Source: Opitutia bacterium (lineage in GTDB: Bacteria; Verrucomicrobiota; Verrucomicrobiae; Opitutales; UBA953). Taken from it: a stretch of DNA of 10,187 bases. The position numbers were made by a program, and so were the translations under genes. The first letter of the stretch is position 1, and the number at the start of each line of letters is the position of its first letter. The notes below the pieces were generated by a model that saw only the letters and a program-made list of their open reading frames with translations, made no database searches and was not told the origin of the DNA. Shown piece after piece: positions 1 through 6,624 of the stretch. The stretch spans positions 1 through 10,187 of the forward strand of contig CANKZO010000071.1 of NCBI GenBank assembly GCA_947488485.1, written 5' to 3'.

Positions 1-281
1 TCACCGCGGACGCGGTTGTTCACGCCCTTGAGCGTGAGCAGCTTGTCCTTGAAAGGCTCGAAGGGCTTCATGATCGCCTTGAGCCGGAAGTCGGCGCCTT
101 CCTCGTCGGGCCAGAAGGCCGGCGGGACGACGCCGTTGGGCGAGAAGACGAAGATGACGCGCTGGCGTCGTCCGGTGCTAGGTTCAGCCGCGCCGAGCGA
201 GGCGAGACCGCCGAGGAGCGGCAGAGCGGCGGCCGAAAGGCCGAGGCGGCGGAGGAAATCGCGACGATGTTGGAGGGTCAT
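1..281 (-). CDS. DUF1552 family protein, Tat-exported, N-terminal part (runs off window)
   Basis: The gene starts at 281 and leaves the window at 1, so only its first 93 codons are visible. The N-terminus carries a twin-arginine signal: residues 6-12 are RRDFLRR, followed by a hydrophobic Ala/Leu/Gly stretch to about residue 32, which predicts export of a folded protein. The mature start contains RQRVIFVFSPNGVVPPAFWP and then a PFEPFKDKLLTLKGVNN segment, typical of the beginning of DUF1552 proteins. Members of this family sit almost always next to a DUF1592/DUF1587 cytochrome, as here: the upstream gene ends at 286, only 4 nt before this ATG, so the two are co-transcribed and probably translationally coupled. 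No Shine-Dalgarno sequence precedes the ATG. The biochemical function of DUF1552 is not established. A role in an exported, heme-linked oxidation in Verrucomicrobiota and Planctomycetota is inferred from the partner only. Confidence 0.85.
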   Translation of the reverse strand, partial: MTLQHRRDFLRRLGLSAAALPLLGGLASLGAAEPSTGRRQRVIFVFSPNGVVPPAFWPDEEGADFRLKAIMKPFEPFKDKLLTLKGVNNRVRG

Positions 282-285
282 GGGC

Positions 286-2640
286 TTAGCGGGCGGAAGG
301 GATGGCAGGAGTGGAAGGAGTGGCGACGGTCGGACGTAAGGCGGCGACGACCGCGACCTCGACGGCGAGGTTGCGGACATGGAAATTATCGGCGCGGAAC
401 TTGTCCGTCAGGCGGCCGACGAGTTCGGGCGCATAGGCGGCCGGCGGCTGCTTGACGAGCGAGTGGAAGAGATTGCGCACGAAGCCGGCCTGGCCGGCCT
501 GGCTCTCCGCGGCGTGGACGCCGACATCGCGGGCGCCCTTGAGCGTGAGCACGCTGCCGTCGGCGGCGACGTAATCGGAGACCGGGTCGACGGGTTTCTT
601 ATTATCCGTGGCGCGCACGCGGCCGACGGCGTCGAAGCGCTCGAAGCTGAAGCCGAGCGGATTGATGGTGACGTGGCACGACATGCACGCGGGCTTGGAG
701 GTGAGCTCGGCGACCTTCTCCCGCATGGTGAAGGAGGGGTCGAACTTGTCGTCCATGAAGGCGATGGCCATGGGCGGCGGCTTGAGCATGCGGCCCAGGA
801 TATTGCGCGTCACGAAGACGCCGCGGTGGATCGGAGAGGTCGACTTGGTGTAGGAGAAGGTCGCGAGCAGGTACGGGTGCGTGAGCACGCCCGCCCGCTG
901 GTCGGCATCCATCTTGACGGGCTGGAAGCCGGCGCCGGCCTCGACCTTCTGGCCGTAGAACTTCGCGAGACGCTCGTTCATCAGGATGGTGTCACCGAGG
1001 AGGAGCTGGCGGTAGTCGGACTTTTCCGACCAGACGATGTCCTCGGTGAAAAGGTCGAGCGAGGTGCGCAGGTCCATGACCACGCCTTGGTCGAAGCCGG
1101 GATATTCCTTCTGGTCCTTAGCGATCTCGGCGCCTTCCTCGACATGCAGCCAATCGTGCAGGAAGTCGCGCAGCTTGGCCTTGGCGAGCGGGTCCTTCAT
1201 CATGCGCTGGGCCTGTTGGCGCACCTGGGCTTCGGTCTTCAGCTGGCCGGAGGCGGCGGCCTTCAGGAGGGACGCGTCCGGGACGGAATCCCAGAGCGCG
1301 AGAGCGAGGCGCGAAGCGACGGCGTAATCATCCTGCGGACCGGTACCCGGATAGAGGAACGCGGGGTTGGACAGCGTGAAGATGAAGGCCCGCTTGGTAG
1401 CGACCTCCGGGGACACGCCGGCGGCGTAGATGTGCTCGAGGTCGGCCTGCTGCTCGGCGGTCAGCGGGCGGCGATAAGCCGACTGAGCGAAGCGCAACGA
1501 GAAGGCCTTGAGCTTCTCCGCGCGGTCGGGCGCGTCGGCCTTGGTGCCGGCGAGGGCGAAGAGCCGCGGGCCGATCTGGGCCGAGACCTGCTGCGCGCCC
1601 TTGGCGACGGCCTCGGTCCATTCCCGTGAGACGGAGGAGCCACGCTCATAGCCGATGCTGCCGTCGTCGGGCGGCAGGGGCACGGAAATGACGTTCACGT
1701 AGGCGGAAGGCTTCGGCGAGAGATGCGTGCGCGGGACCAAGGTCCAGTCGCCGCCGGGCGGACGCCACTCAAGCTTCAGGCCGGCGGTCTTGTCCTTGTA
1801 TTTGAAGAACTCGATCTTGAGCGCGTAGCTGCGACCCCCGAGCAGGAAGATGGGGGCGGAAGCCGAACGGGACATGCCCGAGCTCACCCAGAGGTCGATG
1901 AGCGCGTTCTTCTCGCTGCCGCCTTCGGGCGGGTTGACGTAAAGGCGGACGCCGTTGAGGGACGTGATGCGGAACTCGTATTCGCCGGTGTCGGGCGCGA
2001 GGACCGAGCCGCTCCAGTTGATGCTGAACTGCTCGGCATACGTGCCCTTCGCCGGCGGCTTGGCGCCGAAGTCGAAGTCGATGACCGGATCGACCTGCTG
2101 CTTGAAAGTGGCCTCCGGGCGGTTGCGGTCCGGCATCTTCGGGTCGCGCTCGGGGCGTTCACGATAGACGGCAGCCAGTCCGCCCGACTCGGTCGTCCCG
2201 AAGGCGCCGCGGAGCGAGCCAAGCAGGTCGGCGATGCTCTCGCGGTATTGGCGGACTGTCAGGTGCGCCAGCTCGATGCGGGGCGGACGATTACGGGCGC
2301 GGGCCTCGGCGGAGTAGAAGGCCTGATGGATATATTCGGCGGATGCCGTGGCGTCGGCCAGCGACAGCGTGCCCGGATCGTTCTCCGGCATCTCCCGGGC
2401 GATATACTTGGCCAGGGAAACGACGGACTTCTCGCCGACGAGGGGTTCGTCCGACTTGCCGGCGACGCCTTCGCCCACCGGGCCGTGGCAGCCCATGCAA
2501 TCCTGACGGTAGACGGCTTCGCCGGACCGGGGCGTCGCCAGGTGCTTCTTGTAGTAGCGCTGGCCTTGACGACCGGCGAAGGCGAGGACGGCCACGCCGA
2601 CGACGGCGAGCCCGACCTTGATGGTCCGGGAAAAGGGCAT
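286..2640 (-). CDS. Membrane-anchored c-type cytochrome of the DUF1587/PA14/DUF1595/DUF1592/DUF1588/DUF1585 type
   Basis: This is a 784-residue protein. Residues 5-23 form one hydrophobic segment with basic flanks, best read as an uncleaved anchor or signal, so the rest is periplasmic. A cytochrome c-like domain follows: CMGCH at 48-52 is the heme attachment motif, and Met84 in REMPEND is a plausible axial ligand. Next come DUF1587 (from about 125, HLTVRQYRESIADLLG), a PA14-like beta domain (about 180-290), DUF1595 (about 380-440, YRRPLTAEQ), DUF1592 (about 425-550) and DUF1588 (about 600-700), which holds a second CxxCH, CMSCH at 652-656. DUF1585 ends the protein. PA14 domains often bind carbohydrate, which suggests a polymer-related substrate, but this is inference. 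The reading frame is open upstream to 2709. I chose the ATG at 2640 because it places the hydrophobic segment at the N-terminus and avoids overlap with radC, which ends at 2676. It overlaps no neighbour and lies 4 nt from the DUF1552 gene, its usual partner. Confidence 0.9.
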   Translation of the reverse strand: MPFSRTIKVGLAVVGVAVLAFAGRQGQRYYKKHLATPRSGEAVYRQDCMGCHGPVGEGVAGKSDEPLVGEKSVVSLAKYIAREMPENDPGTLSLADATASAEYIHQAFYSAEARARNRPPRIELAHLTVRQYRESIADLLGSLRGAFGTTESGGLAAVYRERPERDPKMPDRNRPEATFKQQVDPVIDFDFGAKPPAKGTYAEQFSINWSGSVLAPDTGEYEFRITSLNGVRLYVNPPEGGSEKNALIDLWVSSGMSRSASAPIFLLGGRSYALKIEFFKYKDKTAGLKLEWRPPGGDWTLVPRTHLSPKPSAYVNVISVPLPPDDGSIGYERGSSVSREWTEAVAKGAQQVSAQIGPRLFALAGTKADAPDRAEKLKAFSLRFAQSAYRRPLTAEQQADLEHIYAAGVSPEVATKRAFIFTLSNPAFLYPGTGPQDDYAVASRLALALWDSVPDASLLKAAASGQLKTEAQVRQQAQRMMKDPLAKAKLRDFLHDWLHVEEGAEIAKDQKEYPGFDQGVVMDLRTSLDLFTEDIVWSEKSDYRQLLLGDTILMNERLAKFYGQKVEAGAGFQPVKMDADQRAGVLTHPYLLATFSYTKSTSPIHRGVFVTRNILGRMLKPPPMAIAFMDDKFDPSFTMREKVAELTSKPACMSCHVTINPLGFSFERFDAVGRVRATDNKKPVDPVSDYVAADGSVLTLKGARDVGVHAAESQAGQAGFVRNLFHSLVKQPPAAYAPELVGRLTDKFRADNFHVRNLAVEVAVVAALRPTVATPSTPAIPSAR

Positions 2641-2675
2641 GGGGTTATGACCGACTAAGACAACCGATAGTTCCC

Positions 2676-3359
2676 CTAAATCAAGCCCGCCTCGCCGAAA
2701 CTGAACCACCCTTTGCCCGCCGGATCGGCCTCCGGGCGGCCCACGACCACATGGTCGAGCAATTCGACGCCCACCACCCTGCCCGCGTCGGCCAGCTGCC
2801 GAGTCACCGCGCGGTCCGCCGGACTCGGCGTCGGGTCGCCGCTCGGATGGTTATGGGCGACGATGGCCGCCGAGGCGGCGTGCTTGAGCGCGTGCCGGAA
2901 GACCTCGCGCGGATGCAGCAGCGCGCTGGTCGCGGTGCCGGAGCTGACCTCATGCAGGGCGAGCAGGCGGTTGCGACGGTTGAGGCAGAGCACCCAGCAT
3001 TTCTCCACGGCGAGCCCGGCCGCGAATGGCTCAAGTCGCGCCCAGACCTTGGCCGGCGCGTCGAGCTTCTCGCCGGGATCCTGCGCGCGCTCGCGGATCC
3101 GCCGGGCGAGCTCCATCGCCGCCGCCAGCTCGGCGGCCTTGGCGGGACCGAGCCCGTGGACGCGTCCGAAGTCATGCGTGTCCCAGGTCGCGAGCGCGCC
3201 GAGCGTGCCGGACTCGGCGAGCAGCGCCGACGCGACAATGGGCGCCGGCGCGCCCTTGGTGCCGGCGCCGATCAGCAGCTCGAGGAGCTCGGCGTCGAGG
3301 AGGGCGCGCGGCCCGAGGCGGACGAGGCGTTCACGCGGACGGTCTTCCGGAGGTTGCAT
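2676..3359 (-). CDS. radC: RadC family JAB/MPN-domain protein
   Basis: The protein has 227 residues, the usual RadC length. It opens with the family's RPRERLVRLGPRALLDAELLELL signature (residues 7-29, quoted here only as family-typical). A helix-hairpin-helix-like stretch follows around 66-82 (VHGLGPAKAAELAAAMEL), then the C-terminal JAB/MPN (DUF2466) domain from about 100. The JAMM metal-site residues are all present: Glu137 in HEVSSG, His169 and His171 in HNHPSGDPTPS, and Asp182. These residues resemble those of zinc metalloproteases. However, the cellular role of RadC is unresolved, and the old DNA-repair assignment from E. coli was withdrawn. The only nearby start is the ATG at 3359. It follows a GGAGG with zero spacing and sits in the loop of a hairpin. 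The gene lies 72 nt after SulP-CA and 35 nt before the cytochrome gene on the same strand, so it could be part of one transcript. Confidence 0.95.
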   Translation of the reverse strand: MQPPEDRPRERLVRLGPRALLDAELLELLIGAGTKGAPAPIVASALLAESGTLGALATWDTHDFGRVHGLGPAKAAELAAAMELARRIRERAQDPGEKLDAPAKVWARLEPFAAGLAVEKCWVLCLNRRNRLLALHEVSSGTATSALLHPREVFRHALKHAASAAIVAHNHPSGDPTPSPADRAVTRQLADAGRVVGVELLDHVVVGRPEADPAGKGWFSFGEAGLI

Positions 3360-3365
3360 CCTCCG
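3348..3365 (-). promoter_or_regulatory. Hairpin around the radC start codon
   Basis: In the mRNA sense, CGGAGG (3365-3360) can pair perfectly with CCTCCG (3353-3348), leaving a six-base loop ATGCAA that begins with the radC start codon. The left arm is also the only GGAGG next to a start in this window, so the stem would occupy the potential ribosome binding site while exposing the AUG. This is directly visible. A regulatory effect is inferred, since a 6-bp G/C-rich stem can also arise by chance in such GC-rich DNA. Confidence 0.4.
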
Positions 3366-3431
3366 ATGACCGTCTCGTCCGCTCGCGGGCTCAACTCAGG
3401 TTATGCCTCAGCGAAACCCATCAGGCGGCGC

Positions 3432-5702
3432 TCAGGCCGCCGGGCCGGCCTTCTCGTCGAGGAACGTGACCTTGCCGGTCTTGATGTCGTACATCGCGCC
3501 GAGGATGGCGATCTTGCCCGCCTGCTCGAGCTCGCGCAAGGTGCGGCTGGCGGAGCGGATGCCGGCGATCGTCCGGACCACGTTGCGCGTGGCCACGTCG
3601 TCCACGAAGATCCGCTTGGTCTCGAGGGTCACCCAGTCGCCATGCGGCTTGGTGCCCGGCTCGATGGACTTCTGGATCTCGCTGACCAGCGAGTCGAGGT
3701 GCTCGCACCCCGTCGCCTGCGAAGCGGTCTTGCCGGTCTCGAACAGTTCCACCGAGGCCTTGACCGCGCCGCAGCTGGTGTGGCCCATCACGAGGACCAG
3801 GCGGGAGCCGGCCACGGCGCAGGCGAATTCCATGCTGCCGAGGACCTTTTCCTTCGCTACGTTGCCCGCGATGCGGATGACGAAGGCGTCGCCCAGGCCC
3901 ATGTCGAAGATCAGTTCGACGGGGCTGCGGGAATCGATGCAGCTGAGCACGACCGCCATCGGGTATTGCGCGGCCGACGTCGCGTCGACCTGCCGGGCGA
4001 GGTCCCGGGTGAGGCGACGGCCGGTCACGAACCGCTGGTTGCCGTCCTTGAGGAACTGCAGGACGCGCTCCGGAGTCAGCTGCGCCTGCACCTCGCGGGT
4101 GCTGACGTCCACGAACTGGATCTCATCCTCCATCACGTAGCGTTCCTTGAAACCGACGAGGCTCACCTTGAGGTTCCGCGCCGGCGCGGTCTGTTTGCGG
4201 AAGTCATCGATCAGGTCCAGGATGTCCGGATCGATGTAGTCCGTGTTGCGCGCGTCGAGCACCACATGGCCGTCCGTCGGCACCGAGTCGAGCGTCTGTT
4301 CGAGCACGGCGCGGTTGAGGAAGCTCACCTGGTTGGAGAATTCGATCCGGAGCACGTCGCCGCTCACGTGGTGCTCCATGAAACGCAGGATGGGGCGGCG
4401 GTAGTTGCTATGCAGGATGAAGGCCAGGCCGGTGCCGAGGCCGATGAGGACGCCGATCAGCAGGTCCGTGAACACGATGGCCAGGACCGTGACGATGAAG
4501 GGGACGAACTGGCTGCGTCCTTCCGCCCACATCTGGCGGAAGAGCGCCGGGCTGGCCAGCTTCAGGCCCGTGACGATCAGCACCGCGGCCAAGGAGGCCA
4601 GGGGGATCTCGTTCAGCCAGCGCGGCGCGAAAAGCACCAGGAGGGCGAGCAGCGCGCCGTGGAAGAAGGCCGACAGGCGCGTCGCGGCGCCCGCGTTGAT
4701 GTTCACCGAGCTGCGTACGATGACCGAAGTGATCGGCAGGCCGCCGAGGAGGCCCGACACCATGTTGCCGGCGCCCTGCGCCATGAGCTCGCGGTTCGGC
4801 GGGCTGACCCGCTTGCGCGGATCCAACTTGTCCACGGCCTCGAGGTTCAGAAGCGTCTCCAGGGAGGCGACGACGGCGATCGTGACGGCGGCCATGATGA
4901 TCGCGGGGTTACCGAAGGCCTTCAGGTCCGGACTGGGCAGGGCGCGCAGGAATTCCCCTAGCCCGGCCACCGTCGGCAGCTGCACCAGGTGGGACGGTCC
5001 GATGGCCCACGAGCTGCCCTTCGCCTTCAGCACCAGATTGACCGCGACGCCGAGCAGTACGACCACCAGCGGCGCCGGGATGAGCGACTTCTTGAAGCGG
5101 CTCCGATCCCACGCCAGCAGGATCGCGAGGGACACCAGTCCGATCATCATCGCCCCGGCATCCAAGTCGAAGAGGGAGGAGAAGAGCTCCGAAATGGTGT
5201 TCTTGCCGTCGGCCTGCAGGAAGCCCATGCTGCCTTCGGGATCCGCGTCATGGCCGACCATGTGGGGGATCTGCTTGAGGATGAGGATCAGGCCGATGGC
5301 GGCGAGCAGGCCCTTGATGACGCTCGAAGGGAAGAAGGCCGCGATGAAGCCGGCGCGCAACGCGCCGAGCAGGATCTGGATCGCGCCCGCCATGATCACC
5401 GCCACGAGGAAGGCCTCGTAAGATCCGAGCACCGCCACCTGCCCGAGGACCACGGCCACCAAGCCCGCGGCGGGCCCGCTGACGCTGGTGTGCGAGCCGC
5501 TCAGCCACGAGACCAGCAGGCCGCCCACGACGCCGCTGACGATGCCGGCCACCATCGGCGCGCCCGAAGCCAAGGCGATGCCGAGGCACAAGGGGAGCGC
5601 GACCAGGAAGACGACCAAACCGCCGGCGAGGTCTTTGGACAAGGAGTTCCAACCAGAGACGGGAGCCGAAGGAGTCGGCGAGGGGGCGTTATTTTCAGAC
5701 AT
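3432..5702 (-). CDS. SulP family anion transporter fused to STAS and beta-carbonic anhydrase domains
   Basis: The protein has 756 residues. Residues about 24-430 are the SulP (SLC26-type) membrane domain with about 11-12 hydrophobic segments, including the family's SGPAAGL at 75-81. Residues about 444-525 form a cytoplasmic STAS domain (VVLDARNTDYIDPDILDL region). From about 535 to the end lies a beta-class carbonic anhydrase: Cys588, Asp590 and Arg592 in CIDSR, then His641 and Cys644 in GHTSCGAV, give the full Cys-His-Cys zinc site and the Asp-Arg dyad, so the enzyme domain looks active. Carbonic anhydrase interconverts CO2 and bicarbonate. Fusion to SulP, known for example in mycobacterial Rv3273, suggests bicarbonate transport coupled to hydration, but sulfate or another anion cannot be excluded from sequence. 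The frame is open up to 5795. I preferred the ATG at 5702 because upstream residues are atypical and a promoter-like sequence lies there. No Shine-Dalgarno precedes it. Confidence 0.93.
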   Translation of the reverse strand: MSENNAPSPTPSAPVSGWNSLSKDLAGGLVVFLVALPLCLGIALASGAPMVAGIVSGVVGGLLVSWLSGSHTSVSGPAAGLVAVVLGQVAVLGSYEAFLVAVIMAGAIQILLGALRAGFIAAFFPSSVIKGLLAAIGLILILKQIPHMVGHDADPEGSMGFLQADGKNTISELFSSLFDLDAGAMMIGLVSLAILLAWDRSRFKKSLIPAPLVVVLLGVAVNLVLKAKGSSWAIGPSHLVQLPTVAGLGEFLRALPSPDLKAFGNPAIIMAAVTIAVVASLETLLNLEAVDKLDPRKRVSPPNRELMAQGAGNMVSGLLGGLPITSVIVRSSVNINAGAATRLSAFFHGALLALLVLFAPRWLNEIPLASLAAVLIVTGLKLASPALFRQMWAEGRSQFVPFIVTVLAIVFTDLLIGVLIGLGTGLAFILHSNYRRPILRFMEHHVSGDVLRIEFSNQVSFLNRAVLEQTLDSVPTDGHVVLDARNTDYIDPDILDLIDDFRKQTAPARNLKVSLVGFKERYVMEDEIQFVDVSTREVQAQLTPERVLQFLKDGNQRFVTGRRLTRDLARQVDATSAAQYPMAVVLSCIDSRSPVELIFDMGLGDAFVIRIAGNVAKEKVLGSMEFACAVAGSRLVLVMGHTSCGAVKASVELFETGKTASQATGCEHLDSLVSEIQKSIEPGTKPHGDWVTLETKRIFVDDVATRNVVRTIAGIRSASRTLRELEQAGKIAILGAMYDIKTGKVTFLDEKAGPAA

Positions 5703-5714
5703 AGAAGATAGTAA

Positions 5715-5746
5715 GTTATAGGTAATGGTCGTTAAATGAGGTTCAA
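5715..5746 (-). promoter_or_regulatory. Candidate promoter of the SulP-carbonic anhydrase gene
   Basis: On the minus strand, TTGAAC (5746-5741) is followed after 20 nt by TATAAC (5720-5715), and the ATG begins 12 nt further on. The spacer is long for a sigma-70-type promoter. TACCTA, overlapping the same stretch, would give a 16-nt spacer instead. The region is clearly more AT-rich than its surroundings and is the only gap upstream of this minus-strand gene block. The leader would be only about 5 nt. Confidence 0.4.
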
Positions 5747-5788
5747 GCCAGACCGCAACCACCCCGGAGGCGAGGATGCTAAAAGTCT

Positions 5789-5994
5789 GTGACAAACCGG
5801 TGTCGCTTCGGCTTTCCCTGCGGCCAGGGGCTTTCCGGGGCCCAGCTGAAGATCATGCAGGAATGCGTCGCCCTCGCGATCTTCGTGCCGTTCGTGCTGA
5901 TCTTCTTGGGTGAAAAGTGGAAATGGGGCTATTTGTGGGTTTTTACTGCCTGCTGGGAGCGGCTTTCTTCATCTTCCGGCCGGACCGTGGTTGA
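5789..5994 (+). pseudogene. DUF486 (DMT-like small membrane protein) remnant, 5'-truncated and frameshifted
   Basis: Translation from 5789 gives VTNR, then GQGLSGAQLKIMQE and a hydrophobic segment ending FLGEKWKWGYLWVF. This matches the second half of DUF486 proteins, whose usual pattern is PANR, then AQLKIIQE, a membrane helix, and a tail ending in FIFR or FIFK. After the run of five Ts at 5940-5944 the frame is lost, but shifting by one base restores the family's C-terminus: FYCLLGAAFFIFRPDRG and a TGA at 5992-5994. One missing T explains it. Complete DUF486 proteins have about 110-120 residues and four membrane segments. The first half is absent: an in-frame stop lies at 5780-5782, and the sequence further upstream is the start region of SulP-CA on the other strand. 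I therefore call it a dead remnant. The frameshift alone could be a sequencing error, but the 5' loss could not. Confidence 0.75.
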
Positions 5995-6021
5995 AACTCT
6001 TCCCACCCCCCGGTGTAATAT
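5991..6021 (+). promoter_or_regulatory. Candidate promoter of the 162-residue exported protein gene
   Basis: TTGAAA at 5991-5996 overlaps the end of the DUF486 remnant. It is followed after 19 nt by TAATAT at 6016-6021, directly preceded by TG. Only 7 nt separate this -10-like box from the ATG at 6029, so transcription would start at or within a base or two of the start codon. No Shine-Dalgarno sequence is present, which fits a leaderless mRNA. Confidence 0.45.
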
Positions 6022-6028
6022 CCACATA

Positions 6029-6517
6029 ATGAAGACGCCCCTCCTCGCCCTGCTCGTCGCCGCCTCCGTCGCGCTGGCCGCCACCACCTCGACGAATAAC
6101 AAGAAGCCCAGCGGCCCGACCCCGCCCGGCGGCAACAAGACCGCCACCGCGGAGAAAGTCGCCACGACGGAGAAGAAGCCGAAGAAGGAAGCCAAGGCCG
6201 AAGCGCCGGCGGCCGACCCGGTCTCGCTCGTCGTGCAGACGGTGGACGCCACGACGCAGATGGCCCTGGACGCCGCGAAGGCCGCCCAAGCGGAAGCCGA
6301 TAAGCTCGCCGCGATCGGCAGCGGCAAGGCCGCCGCCGGCCCCTCGAACGCGAAGCTCGCCGAAGCCGCCGTCGGCACCGGCGTCGCGGTCGCCAAAGAA
6401 CTCTCCAAGCCGAAGAAGGAAGCGGACTCCGAAGAGAAGCCCGAGCCGAAGAAGCCCGAGCCGAAAGCCGAGAAGAAGCCGGCTGCCGAAAAGCCCAAGA
6501 AGGCCGCCGGCGCCTGA
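6029..6517 (+). CDS. Hypothetical exported Lys/Ala/Pro/Glu-rich protein
   Basis: I recognise no family. The 162-residue product starts with a clear Sec signal peptide (MKTPLLALLVAASVALA, AxA-type cleavage after residue 17), so it acts in or beyond the periplasm. A Thr/Asn/Lys/Pro/Gly-rich stretch follows to about residue 40, then alternating EKK motifs. A central Ala-rich, probably helical segment (about 70-130) carries few prolines. The C-terminal 35 residues are KPEP/KKPE/AEKKPA-type low complexity with both charges. Such a tail resembles histone H1-like proteins, but the signal peptide argues against DNA binding in the cytoplasm; binding to the cell wall or to acidic polymers is possible. 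The reading frame continues upstream to 5789 only because the DUF486 remnant happens to be in phase. The ATG at 6029 is chosen for the signal peptide and the promoter just before it. A terminator follows, so it is probably monocistronic. Confidence 0.75.
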   Translation: MKTPLLALLVAASVALAATTSTNNKKPSGPTPPGGNKTATAEKVATTEKKPKKEAKAEAPAADPVSLVVQTVDATTQMALDAAKAAQAEADKLAAIGSGKAAAGPSNAKLAEAAVGTGVAVAKELSKPKKEADSEEKPEPKKPEPKAEKKPAAEKPKKAAGA

Positions 6518-6536
6518 GCGGTCCCGCGATATCCTG

Positions 6537-6563
6537 AAAAAGCCCCGGCCGACGGGGCTTTTT
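6537..6563 (+). terminator. Intrinsic (rho-independent) terminator
   Basis: The arms AAAAAGCCCCG (6537-6547) and CGGGGCTTTTT (6553-6563) form a perfect 11-bp stem with loop GCCGA, ending in a T run. It lies 19 nt after the stop codon of the preceding gene. Because of the A run on the left it would also work on the opposite strand. It isolates the two small plus-strand genes from each other. Confidence 0.93.
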
Positions 6564-6583
6564 CATGCCCGTCGCCGGATGGC

Positions 6584-6614
6584 TTGCAACTTACCCGCGG
6601 CCCCGATGTTTAAT
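6584..6614 (+). promoter_or_regulatory. Candidate promoter of the 81-residue exported protein gene
   Basis: TTGCAA at 6584-6589 is followed after 19 nt by TTTAAT at 6609-6614, and the ATG begins 10 nt later at 6625. It stands between the terminator and the gene, as a separate promoter should. The layout (TTG-type -35, 19-nt spacer, very short leader, no Shine-Dalgarno) repeats that of the gene upstream. Confidence 0.42.
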
Positions 6615-6624
6615 CAGTAACCCC

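Noticed and set aside
379..1629. A 416-codon plus-strand open frame opposite the DUF1592 gene
   Set aside because: It is antisense to a gene with clear domains, and the composition is typical of a GC-rich shadow frame.
2751..4961. A 736-codon plus-strand open frame opposite radC and the carbonic anhydrase part of SulP-CA
   Set aside because: It spans two well-supported genes on the other strand and has shadow-type composition (His/Glu/Arg/Ala rich) without recognisable motifs.
3432..5795. Longer SulP-CA protein starting at 5795
   Set aside because: The extra 31 residues are not SulP-like, lie over the promoter-like sequence and overlap the DUF486 remnant. The ATG at 5702 gives a normal N-terminus.
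5776..5913. A 45-codon plus-strand frame with a good-looking GGAGG before its ATG
   Set aside because: It reads the DUF486 remnant in the wrong frame, and the product (Arg/Leu/Pro rich) resembles nothing. The GGAGG is probably chance.
6029..6517. Histone H1-like DNA-binding protein because of the Lys/Ala/Pro tail
   Set aside because: A clear N-terminal signal peptide predicts export, and the tail has nearly as many Glu as Lys residues.
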